A DNA stretch of 25,219 bases. It comes from Hyphomonas sp. (GTDB taxonomy: Bacteria; Pseudomonadota; Alphaproteobacteria; Caulobacterales; Hyphomonadaceae). Positions 15,474 to 22,926 of this stretch are shown here, one piece after another. Position numbers and translations under genes: made by a program. Each line of letters begins with the position of its first letter. Position 1 is the stretch's first letter. The DNA lies in the NCBI GenBank assembly GCA_024743015.1, contig JANSXJ010000003.1:1-25219 (forward strand), written 5' to 3'. Under the pieces are notes generated by a model, which had not been told where the DNA came from, did not search any database, and saw only the letters and a program-made list of their open reading frames with translations.

Positions 15474-16738
15474 GCAGGTCCGTTCTCGAACGCCCCTGCT
15501 TCGAAGGCTTTCGCAAGTTCGAGGTCGCCGCGCCTGTGAGCTGCTTTTGCAAGCTCCACTCCATAGGCGGCCAACACTCGATCTTCACGCCACGTGCTTT
15601 CGAAGCCCGTACGCGCGAGCTTGCCATGTCGCGCTCTCCAGGTTTCATCTGTCTGAATCGTTGTCATGGCCCGAATGAGATCGTCTTCGGTCTCGAACAG
15701 GGCACCCGCGTCAGCGCCTTCCACGATTTCGGGGAACGGTCCAAGACGTCGCGCTATAACCGGCGTTCCGAGTCGGAAACTCTCAATCAGGATAATACCG
15801 AATGTCTCATAGCAGACTGACGGAACGATCAATCCGAGCGCCCCGCGATAGTAAGCGTTTAACTCATCCAGGTTTTTCCGACCTAGAAATTTGATCCGCT
15901 CATTACCTGCAGCGAGCGCTTTCAATTCCTCGCTATACTCACCATCCCCGAGAATGAGCAGGTCGGCATCCTCGTATTTGTCAAATGCCGGAAACACGTC
16001 CTGGAGACCTTTGATCTTTTCCAGTCGCCCAACGAACAGAAAGTAAGGTCGGTCATGCTGTGCGGGCTCTGGAAGCGAAGCGGCGTCGATATCCGGCAAG
16101 AAATACGGCAGAACCGTCATCTCTTTCTTCAACCCAAACTGCTTGTGCTTCTGACGAGAGAATTCACTCTTGGCGATGAGCAGGTCAATTTGCTCCAGCT
16201 TGCGCTCAAGGAAGCCGGTATAACGCCATAATTGCGGCGGGCGTTTGTAGGACAGCGTGCATTTCAGACAGGAGCGTTCCTCACAGAGCGCCTTGTTTTC
16301 TTTCCAGAGAACATGCATCGGACAAACCAGCCAATGCTCATGCGCTTCATAGATCTTGAGGGCATCGCCATAATCCAGCAGACCCGGTCCACCGACGAGC
16401 GACGTATTATTGTGCCAAATGATGTCGAAGGCGTTCTCTTCGATCAGCTGTCTGATCTTCCCGCCATGCACCAATGGACGACCGGTTTGCTGGGTCAGCA
16501 GATTGGTCATCATGGGCCATCCGGAAGACAGAGCGATTTCAGTCACCCCATCGTCAGAATAGGACTTACCTTCGATCTCACCGCCCATGGTCTGATAGGC
16601 GTCTTTGTCATGCACGACGGTAACATCATGTCCGCGCTTCACGAGCGCCTGCGCCATCCGTTGTACGCCGACAGCATCGCCGCCAAAAGAATATGGCGGG
16701 TAGAATGTCGTGAACATCAGGATTCTTAAGGCGCGCAT
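15470..16738 (-). CDS. GT4-family glycosyltransferase
   Basis: A 422-residue GT-B glycosyltransferase. The N-terminal domain has the donor-fold glycine-rich YSFGGDAVGVQRMAQAL, and the C-terminal domain has the GT4 signature FVGRLEKIKGL and YETFGIILIESFRLGTPVIA with the E-x7-E pair. A Cys/His cluster (HWLVCPMHV ... CEERSCLKC) in the N-terminal half is seen in a GT4 subset and may bind metal. It is cytoplasmic and probably uses a nucleotide sugar to extend the lipid-linked repeat. The ATG at 16738 follows GTGGGA and begins with the usual beta-strand; a longer in-frame start at 16846 would cover the candidate promoter and is unlikely. Convergent with the GMC gene (4-base overlap), divergent from the next GT4. 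Confidence 0.88.
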   Translation of the reverse strand: MRALRILMFTTFYPPYSFGGDAVGVQRMAQALVKRGHDVTVVHDKDAYQTMGGEIEGKSYSDDGVTEIALSSGWPMMTNLLTQQTGRPLVHGGKIRQLIEENAFDIIWHNNTSLVGGPGLLDYGDALKIYEAHEHWLVCPMHVLWKENKALCEERSCLKCTLSYKRPPQLWRYTGFLERKLEQIDLLIAKSEFSRQKHKQFGLKKEMTVLPYFLPDIDAASLPEPAQHDRPYFLFVGRLEKIKGLQDVFPAFDKYEDADLLILGDGEYSEELKALAAGNERIKFLGRKNLDELNAYYRGALGLIVPSVCYETFGIILIESFRLGTPVIARRLGPFPEIVEGADAGALFETEDDLIRAMTTIQTDETWRARHGKLARTGFESTWREDRVLAAYGVELAKAAHRRGDLELAKAFEAGAFENGPA

Positions 16739-16818
16739 GATCGATCCCACTCCAACAGCTCGTCTACACTCAAGTTTCAGGCCAGTTTGGCAACGTTGTT
16801 TTGCCGGGACAGACACTG

Positions 16819-16846
16819 ATTTGAGAGCCGCATAAAAATGTGTCAA
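16819..16846 (-). promoter_or_regulatory. Candidate sigma-70 promoter for the minus-strand GT4
   Basis: On the minus strand a perfect TTGACA (-35, at 16846-16841) is followed after 16 bases by TCAAAT (16824-16819), a four-of-six match to TATAAT. Transcription would begin near 16812, about 74 bases before the ATG. No sigma-54-like element was found for this gene, so its control may differ from its divergent neighbour. Confidence 0.35.
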
Positions 16847-16862
16847 ACCGCAAGCTCCTTAC

Positions 16863-16878
16863 TGGCACCCAAATTGCG
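16863..16878 (+). promoter_or_regulatory. Candidate sigma-54 promoter for the plus-strand GT4
   Basis: TGGCAC-CCAAA-TTGCG is a near-perfect RpoN element: the full -24 hexamer, GG at 16864-16865 and GC at 16876-16877. Start of transcription is expected near 16889, giving a leader of about 49 nt before 16938. It overlaps a perfect 8-bp dyad (16868-16888). Confidence 0.75.
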
Positions 16879-16888
16879 TAAATTTGGG
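16868..16888. repeat. 8-bp inverted repeat overlapping the sigma-54 promoter
   Basis: CCCAAATT (16868-16875) and AATTTGGG (16881-16888) are perfect complements around the 5-base loop GCGTA. The dyad covers the -12 element and runs to the predicted start site. It could be an operator blocking RNA polymerase or a hairpin-forming DNA element; there is no independent evidence for either. Confidence 0.5.
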
Positions 16889-16937
16889 GGAATCAAGGGG
16901 TTTCCGCGGCGATTTCGATCGCTGAAATGAGTGGTAG

Positions 16938-18125
16938 ATGCTGCAGCAAACGAATATCGCATCAGGGCGAGATGAAGCCATCGACGCCGAGGGAGCGCCC
17001 CTTCGGATATTGCAGTTTGTAACCAACTTCTACAAAGGCGGTGGCATTCAAACGCACGTTCTAGAGCTGTCGAAGTGGCTGGAAGAACATGGCCATCAGA
17101 TCTGGTATGCCGCGGAACCACGACGGTCCAGTTATGATACTGGCGCGGAGAACTTCATCCCTCTTTCAATGGCTGACGTCGCCAAGGTGGATGGCAATCT
17201 GCCTTCCCGGGTTTTCGCCATGCTGCGCAACGCCATGAGGCTTCGCAAGGCGATCGCAAAACACAAGTTCGACGTTATCCATGTGCATGAAACTGCGCCG
17301 GCGCTGGTTGCCCGACTTGCCACGATTGGACGGAACATTCCGATCGTCATGACGTTTCATGGATCTGCCCCGGAAAGAATTCCGAGCGCGGCGCGCATTG
17401 GCCAGTATTGCGCTGACCTTGTGGCGTCGCCCAGCCGAATCTCCCTGGACGCCCTCATCGCGAATGGTGTCCGAGCCGACAAAACCAAGGTTCTGCGCCT
17501 TGGGATCAAACCTTTGAGAGCCGTTACCGAAGATACGATTTCAAAATTGAAAGCACGTTACAAAAAAGACGGCGCCGGGCACATTGTCTTCAGCCCATCT
17601 CGCCTCGCCCCGCAAAAGGGTATCGATGTAATGATCGAAGTCGCAAAGCGCGTAATCGAACAGATGCCCGATACCCAATTCGTCGTCGCAGGCGGCGGTG
17701 TTCTGACAGGCACCGTCAACGCCTGGGCCATGGCCGCAGGCGTGGATAAGAACATGCACTTTCTTGGTGCTATCGACACGGTTCCAGAGCATTTGCGTGC
17801 GTCTGACCTGTTCTTGCTGACCTCTCGATGGGAAGCCTTGCCGATATCAATTGTTGAGTCCTTCAGAGCTGGCCTTCCCGTGGTGGCGACAGATTGCGGC
17901 GGCGTATCAGAACTGGTCGATGACCAAGTCGGGGCGCTCTGCGAGGTTGAGGATGTGGATGGCTTGGCGAATGCCGTACTGTCCCTGTTGCAATCAAAAA
18001 CGCTGCGCGAAAGGAAGAGCGCGGGCGCGCTTGAACGAAGCCGTGAAGACCGGTTCGATGTCGAATTCGTCCACTCAGAGTTTGAGGCCACCTATCGCGA
18101 TATTGTGAAGCGCGGCCCGGCCTAG
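16938..18125 (+). CDS. GT4-family glycosyltransferase
   Basis: A 395-residue GT-B glycosyltransferase. The N-terminus has RILQFVTNFYKGGGIQTHV (23-41), the acceptor-domain glycine loop. The C-terminal domain has FSPSRLAPQKGIDVMIEVA and EALPISIVESFRAGLPVVATDCGGV, the GT4 donor-binding region with the E-x7-E pair. It presumably adds one sugar to the repeat unit on the cytoplasmic face. An in-frame TAG (16935-16937) directly precedes the ATG, so no longer start exists; the ribosome site is weak (GAGTGG). The first 20 residues are non-conserved. It is divergent from the other GT4 and convergent with wzx, with 17 bases between stops. Confidence 0.88.
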   Translation: MLQQTNIASGRDEAIDAEGAPLRILQFVTNFYKGGGIQTHVLELSKWLEEHGHQIWYAAEPRRSSYDTGAENFIPLSMADVAKVDGNLPSRVFAMLRNAMRLRKAIAKHKFDVIHVHETAPALVARLATIGRNIPIVMTFHGSAPERIPSAARIGQYCADLVASPSRISLDALIANGVRADKTKVLRLGIKPLRAVTEDTISKLKARYKKDGAGHIVFSPSRLAPQKGIDVMIEVAKRVIEQMPDTQFVVAGGGVLTGTVNAWAMAAGVDKNMHFLGAIDTVPEHLRASDLFLLTSRWEALPISIVESFRAGLPVVATDCGGVSELVDDQVGALCEVEDVDGLANAVLSLLQSKTLRERKSAGALERSREDRFDVEFVHSEFEATYRDIVKRGPA

Positions 18126-18137
18126 CGACTGAGCAAC

Positions 18138-18151
18138 CGGTCTCAAGACCG
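18138..18151. repeat. Short palindromic hairpin between convergent GT4 and wzx ends
   Basis: CGGTC-TCAA-GACCG forms a 5-bp stem with a 4-base loop (the outer symmetry extends to CGGTCT/AGACCG). It lies between the two convergent stop codons and covers the wzx stop. It may help bidirectional termination, but neither side has a T-tract, so this is weak. Confidence 0.3.
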
Positions 18152-19579
18152 ACTAAGAAATTGTCGCGCCAGGACCAATCGATCTCGCATCAATATCACG
18201 GTGCCCAATGCGTAGACGACGACGCCCAACAATCCGCTTAGCGCGATCACGACCAGGTTCGGCCAATCGGGCAATACCGTCACCAGGCTGGCAACTGACC
18301 CGGCCATGAGCGTGCTGGTGAGCAGCGGCGCAATGTGCTGTCGCGCAAGCGTCGCCAAACCGATACCTGCAAGGTTCGAAACGATTGCCACTCTTGCGAT
18401 CCACAACACCAGAAACGATCCGGCGAAGCCGTAGGACACGCCGGTCAGTCCATTTGCCTGCAGAGCAAACACCCCGCCAGCCGCCACAGCAACATCGAGC
18501 CACGCAACAAGTGCAAGCGAGCCCACCTTGCGGGCCGCAAGGCAGTAAGATTGGTGCACGACTTCGATCGCGAGATAGGCCCCGACAAAGCCGATGATGA
18601 TCAAGGCGTCTGAGGCGGGGACCCACTTCTCTCCAAATACGAGCTGAACGATCGGCGACGAGAGAACAACCAGGCCAAAAATTGCCGGAAATGCGATCCA
18701 TCCGGACAGTTTTGATACGTCGACGAGTAACTCTCTGGCGGGTTTGTCCTCTCTCAATCGCGCTGCAAACGCCGACTGCGAGACCATTCGGATAGGTGTC
18801 GAAACCAGGAAGGAGGCAATCTCAACCAGACGCCATGCCAGCGAAAAGAAACCCAGCACCGTTGGGCCGAGCAATGCCCCAATCAAAGCCATCGGGATCT
18901 GTACGCGCGCGATCTGCGCGGCGCGGAATGCGAGCACGGTGCGTCCTAATCCAAAAATCTCACGCAGAGCGCCCCGCTCAATCGCAAGCTTTGGTCGCCA
19001 GGACACCGCGCCCCAGGCAAGAACCGTGTTCACACCCACTTGCACCAAGCGCTGCGCAACGAGCGACCAGACACCGTAACCGTTCAGCGCCATCCAAACC
19101 GCGACCACACCGCCACACACGACGCCAGCAACTGCGCGAATGGCCAGCGCTTTGAACTTCATGTGTCGCCTTAGCAGACTGGCTGGAACCGCGCCCAGCG
19201 CCACGAATATCACCGATGCCGCCAGATACTGGATCAGATGAACAACGATACCCTGCTGATAGAGCCTGGCGATCAGGCCAGCACTCCCCCATAACGCGAG
19301 AAACAGCGCACCTGCGAAGGTGATCAAACTGTAGAATACTGCATCCGAATGGGCCTGATCTTCGCTCGGCGAAGCGACCAGATATTCGGTTAGCGTTTCG
19401 CGCACCAGAAATTCGCAGAGAATGACGATCGCCGCTGCCATTGCGAGCAAGCCAAACGCCTCAACGCCGAGGAGCCGCGCGAGAATGACGAAAATCAGGA
19501 CGTTGAAAGCCTGTTCGACCCAATTTCCCATGGCCATCCAGGCAATGCTGGCTCCGACCTGTTGGCGATCTTCACTCAT
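18143..19579 (-). CDS. Wzx-type polysaccharide flippase (MOP superfamily)
   Basis: A 478-residue membrane protein with about 12-14 helices. The start, GASIAWMAMGNWVEQAFNVLIFVILARLLG, is characteristic of the polysaccharide transporter branch of the MOP superfamily (Wzx/RfbX-like; also WzxC/AmsL type). It moves undecaprenyl-pyrophosphate-linked repeat units to the periplasmic leaflet. The ATG at 19579 is chosen because GGGAGAG lies about a dozen bases upstream and the protein then begins as relatives do; the in-frame extension to 19675 would run across the candidate minus-strand sigma-54 promoter and is unlikely. Convergent with a GT4, divergent from the sulfotransferase. No Wzy polymerase is recognisable beside it. 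Confidence 0.85.
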   Translation of the reverse strand: MSEDRQQVGASIAWMAMGNWVEQAFNVLIFVILARLLGVEAFGLLAMAAAIVILCEFLVRETLTEYLVASPSEDQAHSDAVFYSLITFAGALFLALWGSAGLIARLYQQGIVVHLIQYLAASVIFVALGAVPASLLRRHMKFKALAIRAVAGVVCGGVVAVWMALNGYGVWSLVAQRLVQVGVNTVLAWGAVSWRPKLAIERGALREIFGLGRTVLAFRAAQIARVQIPMALIGALLGPTVLGFFSLAWRLVEIASFLVSTPIRMVSQSAFAARLREDKPARELLVDVSKLSGWIAFPAIFGLVVLSSPIVQLVFGEKWVPASDALIIIGFVGAYLAIEVVHQSYCLAARKVGSLALVAWLDVAVAAGGVFALQANGLTGVSYGFAGSFLVLWIARVAIVSNLAGIGLATLARQHIAPLLTSTLMAGSVASLVTVLPDWPNLVVIALSGLLGVVVYALGTVILMRDRLVLARQFLSRS

Positions 19580-19628
19580 TTGATTGGATCTCTCCCAATT
19601 CGCCGGGCTATGCGGCGGAGTGAAACGC

Positions 19629-19644
19629 TGCAAAAGAGATGCCT
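19629..19644 (-). promoter_or_regulatory. Candidate sigma-54 promoter for wzx (minus strand)
   Basis: Read on the minus strand: AGGCAT-CTCTT-TTGCA. The -24 GG (19643-19642) and -12 GC (19631-19630) have the exact RpoN spacing and the TTGCA end is perfect; only the first T of the consensus is lost. Predicted start near 19618, with a leader of about 39 nt to the ATG at 19579. Confidence 0.55.
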
Positions 19645-19669
19645 GAAACCGCGGCAAGTGTCGAGAGTT

Positions 19670-19685
19670 GGGCACGCGCCATGCA
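19670..19685 (+). promoter_or_regulatory. Candidate sigma-54 promoter for the sulfotransferase
   Basis: GGGCAC-GCGCC-ATGCA has GG at 19671-19672 and GC at 19683-19684 with ten bases between. The GGCAC core and TGCA end match, while the flanking T of -24 and first T of -12 do not. Predicted start near 19696, with a leader of about 68 nt. It is back to back with the wzx promoter, only 25 bases apart. Confidence 0.45.
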
Positions 19686-19763
19686 TATCTGTTTCAACTC
19701 TGATCCAACCAGGGATAGAGTGATGCCAGTCGTGGCCGATTTTCGCGCTGAAGTGGGGAAGAA

Positions 19764-20669
19764 ATGTCAGCAAAAATGCCTGATTTTCTGGTGATTGGCG
19801 CCGCGCGCGCGGGCACGACCGCGCTGCACGCCTATTTGCGCCAGCATCCCGAAATCTTCATGCCCGCGCACAAAGAACCCAACTTCTTTGCTTTTGAGGG
19901 CCAGACGCTCACCTGTGCTGGGCCCGGCGCAGACTATATCAATAATTCCGTAGTTGATCTCGCAAAGTATCAAGCGCTGTTTAACGACGCCCCCGTCGGA
20001 TCGACGTGCGGTGAAGCTTCTCCCCTATATCTCTACTCGGACACTGCACCTGAGCGGATCAAGTTTCATACGCCCGAAGCAAAGATGATCGTCATCTTAC
20101 GCAACCCGATCGAACAGGCTTACTCACACTTCATGTACGCAACGAAGCAATGCATTGAAAATGAACCTGTTTTCAGTCACGCGCTAGCCTTGGAGACAGA
20201 GCGACTGGCGCAAGGCTGGCAGCCACTTTTCGGTTATTCCACCTTCCCGCGATATGGAGAGCAACTGAAGCGCTACCTAAATCTGTTTCCGCGCGATCAG
20301 TTTCTCATTCGTCGCTATGAGGATTATCAGAGCGACCCTGATGGTCTGATGCACGACATCTTTGAGTTTGTCGGCGTCGATCCAGCTTTTACGCCGGACA
20401 TGAGCGGCAAATTGAATGCCGGTGGTGTCCCCAAAAGCCAGGCGGTGCAGGATTTCCTGATGAAGTCCAACCCTGTCACAAAGGCTGTCGGACTCATTGT
20501 ACCGAAGAATACCCGGCTCAAGATCCGCGACTGGCTCGCCAAAAAGAACATGGACGCCCCGGACGTCATGTCGGCCGAGGCGCGCGCGGTGCTGATCGAA
20601 CGCTTATCGGATGATATCGCAGACCTTGAACAATTGCTCGGTTGGGATCTCTCCGATTGGATGCGCTAA
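19764..20669 (+). CDS. PAPS-dependent sulfotransferase
   Basis: A 301-residue protein of the sulfotransferase family. The 5'-phosphosulfate-binding loop IGAARAGTTAL (11-21) and KEPNFF (37-42) are canonical; the 3'-phosphate-binding stretch MIVILRNPIEQAYSHF (108-123) supplies R113 and S121. It moves a sulfate from PAPS to a hydroxyl, resembling the heparan-sulfate/NodH-like bacterial carbohydrate sulfotransferases. In this setting the acceptor is probably a sugar of the exported polysaccharide or its precursor, so the product would be sulfated; this is inferred. No PAPS-synthesis genes are in the window. GGGGAAG lies just ahead of the ATG. It is followed by its own intergenic region with a new promoter, so it is probably monocistronic. 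Confidence 0.9.
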   Translation: MSAKMPDFLVIGAARAGTTALHAYLRQHPEIFMPAHKEPNFFAFEGQTLTCAGPGADYINNSVVDLAKYQALFNDAPVGSTCGEASPLYLYSDTAPERIKFHTPEAKMIVILRNPIEQAYSHFMYATKQCIENEPVFSHALALETERLAQGWQPLFGYSTFPRYGEQLKRYLNLFPRDQFLIRRYEDYQSDPDGLMHDIFEFVGVDPAFTPDMSGKLNAGGVPKSQAVQDFLMKSNPVTKAVGLIVPKNTRLKIRDWLAKKNMDAPDVMSAEARAVLIERLSDDIADLEQLLGWDLSDWMR

Positions 20670-20675
20670 ATCCGG

Positions 20676-20695
20676 GCGAAACGGATCTTTTTCGC
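20676..20695. repeat. 6-bp inverted repeat after the sulfotransferase
   Basis: GCGAAA (20676-20681) pairs with TTTCGC (20690-20695) around an 8-base loop, starting seven bases after the sulfotransferase stop and 25 bases upstream of the next sigma-54-like promoter. It might end transcription, although only a short T-run lies inside the stem, or be an activator site. Confidence 0.3.
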
Positions 20696-20719
20696 ATCTG
20701 CGCCCTGAAGGCAGTTGAA

Positions 20720-20735
20720 TGGCGTGTTTCTTGCT
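20720..20735 (+). promoter_or_regulatory. Candidate sigma-54 promoter for the UDP-sugar dehydrogenase
   Basis: TGGCGT-GTTTC-TTGCT keeps every highly conserved RpoN position: TGGC at -24, GG at 20721-20722, TTGCT at -12 and GC at 20733-20734. Predicted start near 20746, giving a leader of about 29 nt that includes AGAGG (20761-20765) before the ATG at 20775. Confidence 0.72.
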
Positions 20736-20774
20736 ATTAGCCCTGTAGTTAGGGACATTTAGAGGCATACCGCC

Positions 20775-22157
20775 ATGGGGACGTTAAACATAAAATCCGA
20801 GCTGTCGGACTCCAGTGGAGCCGCCCTGCCACCGCTTGGCATCGAGCTAATGGAAAAACTCAATACCAAGACGGCCCGGGTGGGCATTATTGGTCTCGGA
20901 TATGTCGGTCTGCCTCTCGCCGTAACCGCGGCGACGCGTGGCAATCCAGTCGTCGGAATCGAGATCAATTCGAACAAGAACAGCCTCCTCGAACAAGGCT
21001 CGAGCTATATCGATGCGGTTAGCGATGAATCGCTACAGGCCGTTATCGGCAAGACCTTTTCGAGCACATCTAATTTCTCCGCACTTGCTGATTGCGAGAT
21101 CATTGTTATTTGCGTGCCGACGCCTTTGTCATCCCACCGCGATCCGGACTTGTCTTATGTCGAGTCAGCCGGACGCGAGATTGCAAAATACCTTAAACCC
21201 GGCACCTTGATTGTCCTGGAATCAACTACCTATCCTGGTACAACGCAGGACATCCTCGTTCCCATTCTGGAAACCAGTGGCTTGAAAGCCGGTGAGGATT
21301 TCTTCATGGCCTCGTCGCCGGAACGCGAAGACCCAGGTAATACCACCTTCAATACGTCAACCATTCCTAAGATTGTCGGCGGCGATGGTGAGATGGCGAG
21401 CCTTCTTGCACAGAAATTCTATAGCGGCGTGGTGGACCGCGTGGTCCCGGTGTCGTCAACGCGCGCTGCCGAAGCGGTCAAGATCACCGAAAACATCTTT
21501 CGCGCCGTGAATATCGGTCTCGTGAATGAACTGAAGACCATTTATGATGCCATGGGGCTCGATATCTGGGAAATCATAGACGGCGCCGCGACAAAACCGT
21601 TCGGGTTTATGCCTTTTTACCCGGGGCCTGGCCTTGGCGGTCACTGCATTCCAATTGACCCGTTTTATCTGACCTGGAAAGCACGTGAGCACGACCTGCC
21701 AACCAAGTTCGTTGAGCTGGCGGGCGAAGTGAACCAGTCGATGCCACGCTATGTTGTGTCGCGAACACGCGAAGTGATCGACAGAACGACCGGCAAAGGC
21801 CTCTCGGCCGCGAAGGTCCTGGTGGTCGGCGTCGCGTACAAGAAAAATGTCGCGGATATGCGCGAAAGCCCTGCCCTGCGCATTCTCGAGAATTTTGAAG
21901 CCGCAGGCGCAAGCGTCGACTTCTATGATCCTATGGTCCCGTTCATTCCCAAAAATGACGAGCATCCGACCCTGGAAGGACGCAAATCCGTGACCGAGAG
22001 TGCGCTCACTTCCACGGCGTATGAAGCGATCATCATCGCAACCGATCATGACAAAGTGGATTATTCCGCGCTTTGCGACACAGGCATCCCAATCATCGAC
22101 ACTCGCAACGTCATCGCACGTCGCGGTCTGCCTATGGACACGGTCACTAAAGCTTAA
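20775..22157 (+). CDS. Nucleotide sugar 6-dehydrogenase (UDP-GlcNAc/UDP-glucose type)
   Basis: A 460-residue protein of the UDP-glucose/GDP-mannose dehydrogenase family. The Rossmann motif is G40-L-G-Y-V-G45; SSPEREDPGN is characteristic of the WbpA/TviB subgroup acting on UDP-N-acetylhexosamines; GLGGHCIPIDP holds the catalytic Cys291. It performs the two-step NAD-dependent oxidation of C6 to a uronate, giving the polymer an acidic sugar. A UDP-glucose substrate cannot be excluded. The first 30 residues are not conserved, so ATG 20850 is an alternative, but AGAGG nine bases ahead supports 20775. The downstream deacetylase is convergent and overlaps by four bases (TTAA). Confidence 0.9.
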   Translation: MGTLNIKSELSDSSGAALPPLGIELMEKLNTKTARVGIIGLGYVGLPLAVTAATRGNPVVGIEINSNKNSLLEQGSSYIDAVSDESLQAVIGKTFSSTSNFSALADCEIIVICVPTPLSSHRDPDLSYVESAGREIAKYLKPGTLIVLESTTYPGTTQDILVPILETSGLKAGEDFFMASSPEREDPGNTTFNTSTIPKIVGGDGEMASLLAQKFYSGVVDRVVPVSSTRAAEAVKITENIFRAVNIGLVNELKTIYDAMGLDIWEIIDGAATKPFGFMPFYPGPGLGGHCIPIDPFYLTWKAREHDLPTKFVELAGEVNQSMPRYVVSRTREVIDRTTGKGLSAAKVLVVGVAYKKNVADMRESPALRILENFEAAGASVDFYDPMVPFIPKNDEHPTLEGRKSVTESALTSTAYEAIIIATDHDKVDYSALCDTGIPIIDTRNVIARRGLPMDTVTKA

Positions 22158-22924
22158 GCGTAGGAAACCGGTTTGATGCGCTGGCGAACAGCCCGCAGTA
22201 ACCGCCGCAGAGCGAGATAGGTGCCGCCTTTCCCGTCCAGAAAATCCTGCCAGCGCTTGAGGTCCTGATAGTAGAACATCTCAAGCCGCGGCAGATCGTG
22301 GATGTTGCTGTCGCGCGTGGCCACGCCATGCTCGACACCCACGGATAATTCATAGTGTCGATCGATTTCAGCCAGAGCTGACGCGTTCACCTGCCCATAG
22401 GGCGGTGCAAAATGGGTCGACGTTTTGTTGAGCTGCGCCTCGAGGTCCTGCTTGGATCCGGCAATCTCCTCGCGTAGCTGACTCTCGTCGACCGATGTCA
22501 GCGCGACGTGATGCCGTCCATGCGGGGCGACATCGACCAGGGCATTGTCCAGAATCTGTAAATCGGGCCAGTCCAGCAAAGGCCGTTTCGCATCATGGCC
22601 CCCATACCAATCCTCTTTGCCGCCTGCTTTTCGCGTCGGGACAAACAGTGTGCTCGGAAAGCCGAGCCGCTCCAGTACGGGGTGCGCATGCTCCCTAAAG
22701 TCGACAAAACCATCGTCGAATGTGATGGCCATTGATTTCTCGGGGAGGTTCTTTTCGCCCTCGTGCCAGGACGAAACGTCTTGCAGCGAGACGACGTGAT
22801 AGTCACTCTCGGCCAACAGGGTCATCATGGCTTCAAAGGTGGCCGGCGCTATGGAGGTTGGACCTCCCGCCTCCGAAATTGAGTGGAACATCAATATTGG
22901 GACGCGCGTTGCAACCTTGCTCAT
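22154..22924 (-). CDS. Polysaccharide deacetylase (NodB/CE4 family)
   Basis: A 256-residue protein with the NodB fold. TFDDG (68-72) gives the catalytic base D70 and metal ligand D71; H135-G-R-H-H139 supplies the His-x3-His metal ligands, with Gly in place of the usual Ser/Thr. FAPPYG (motif 3) lacks the common Arg. CE4 enzymes remove N- or O-acetyl groups from sugar polymers or precursors using a divalent metal. No signal peptide is visible, so it may act in the cytoplasm on a lipid-linked intermediate, or be exported differently. It is two bases downstream of the FAD oxidoreductase gene, part of a three-gene minus-strand operon entering from beyond the right edge. Its stop overlaps the dehydrogenase stop. 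Confidence 0.85.
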   Translation of the reverse strand: MSKVATRVPILMFHSISEAGGPTSIAPATFEAMMTLLAESDYHVVSLQDVSSWHEGEKNLPEKSMAITFDDGFVDFREHAHPVLERLGFPSTLFVPTRKAGGKEDWYGGHDAKRPLLDWPDLQILDNALVDVAPHGRHHVALTSVDESQLREEIAGSKQDLEAQLNKTSTHFAPPYGQVNASALAEIDRHYELSVGVEHGVATRDSNIHDLPRLEMFYYQDLKRWQDFLDGKGGTYLALRRLLRAVRQRIKPVSYA

Positions 22925-22926
22925 TT

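Noticed and set aside
16789..16805. GGCAA-CGTTGTT-TTGCC inverted repeat considered as a minus-strand sigma-54 element.
   Set aside because: The distance between GC and CC is 12 rather than 10 bases. It might be an activator site, but nothing supports this.
19699..19731. Second GG-N10-GC match (GGGATA-GAGTG-ATGCC) before the sulfotransferase.
   Set aside because: It lacks the TGGC and TTGC context; the element at 19670-19685 fits better.
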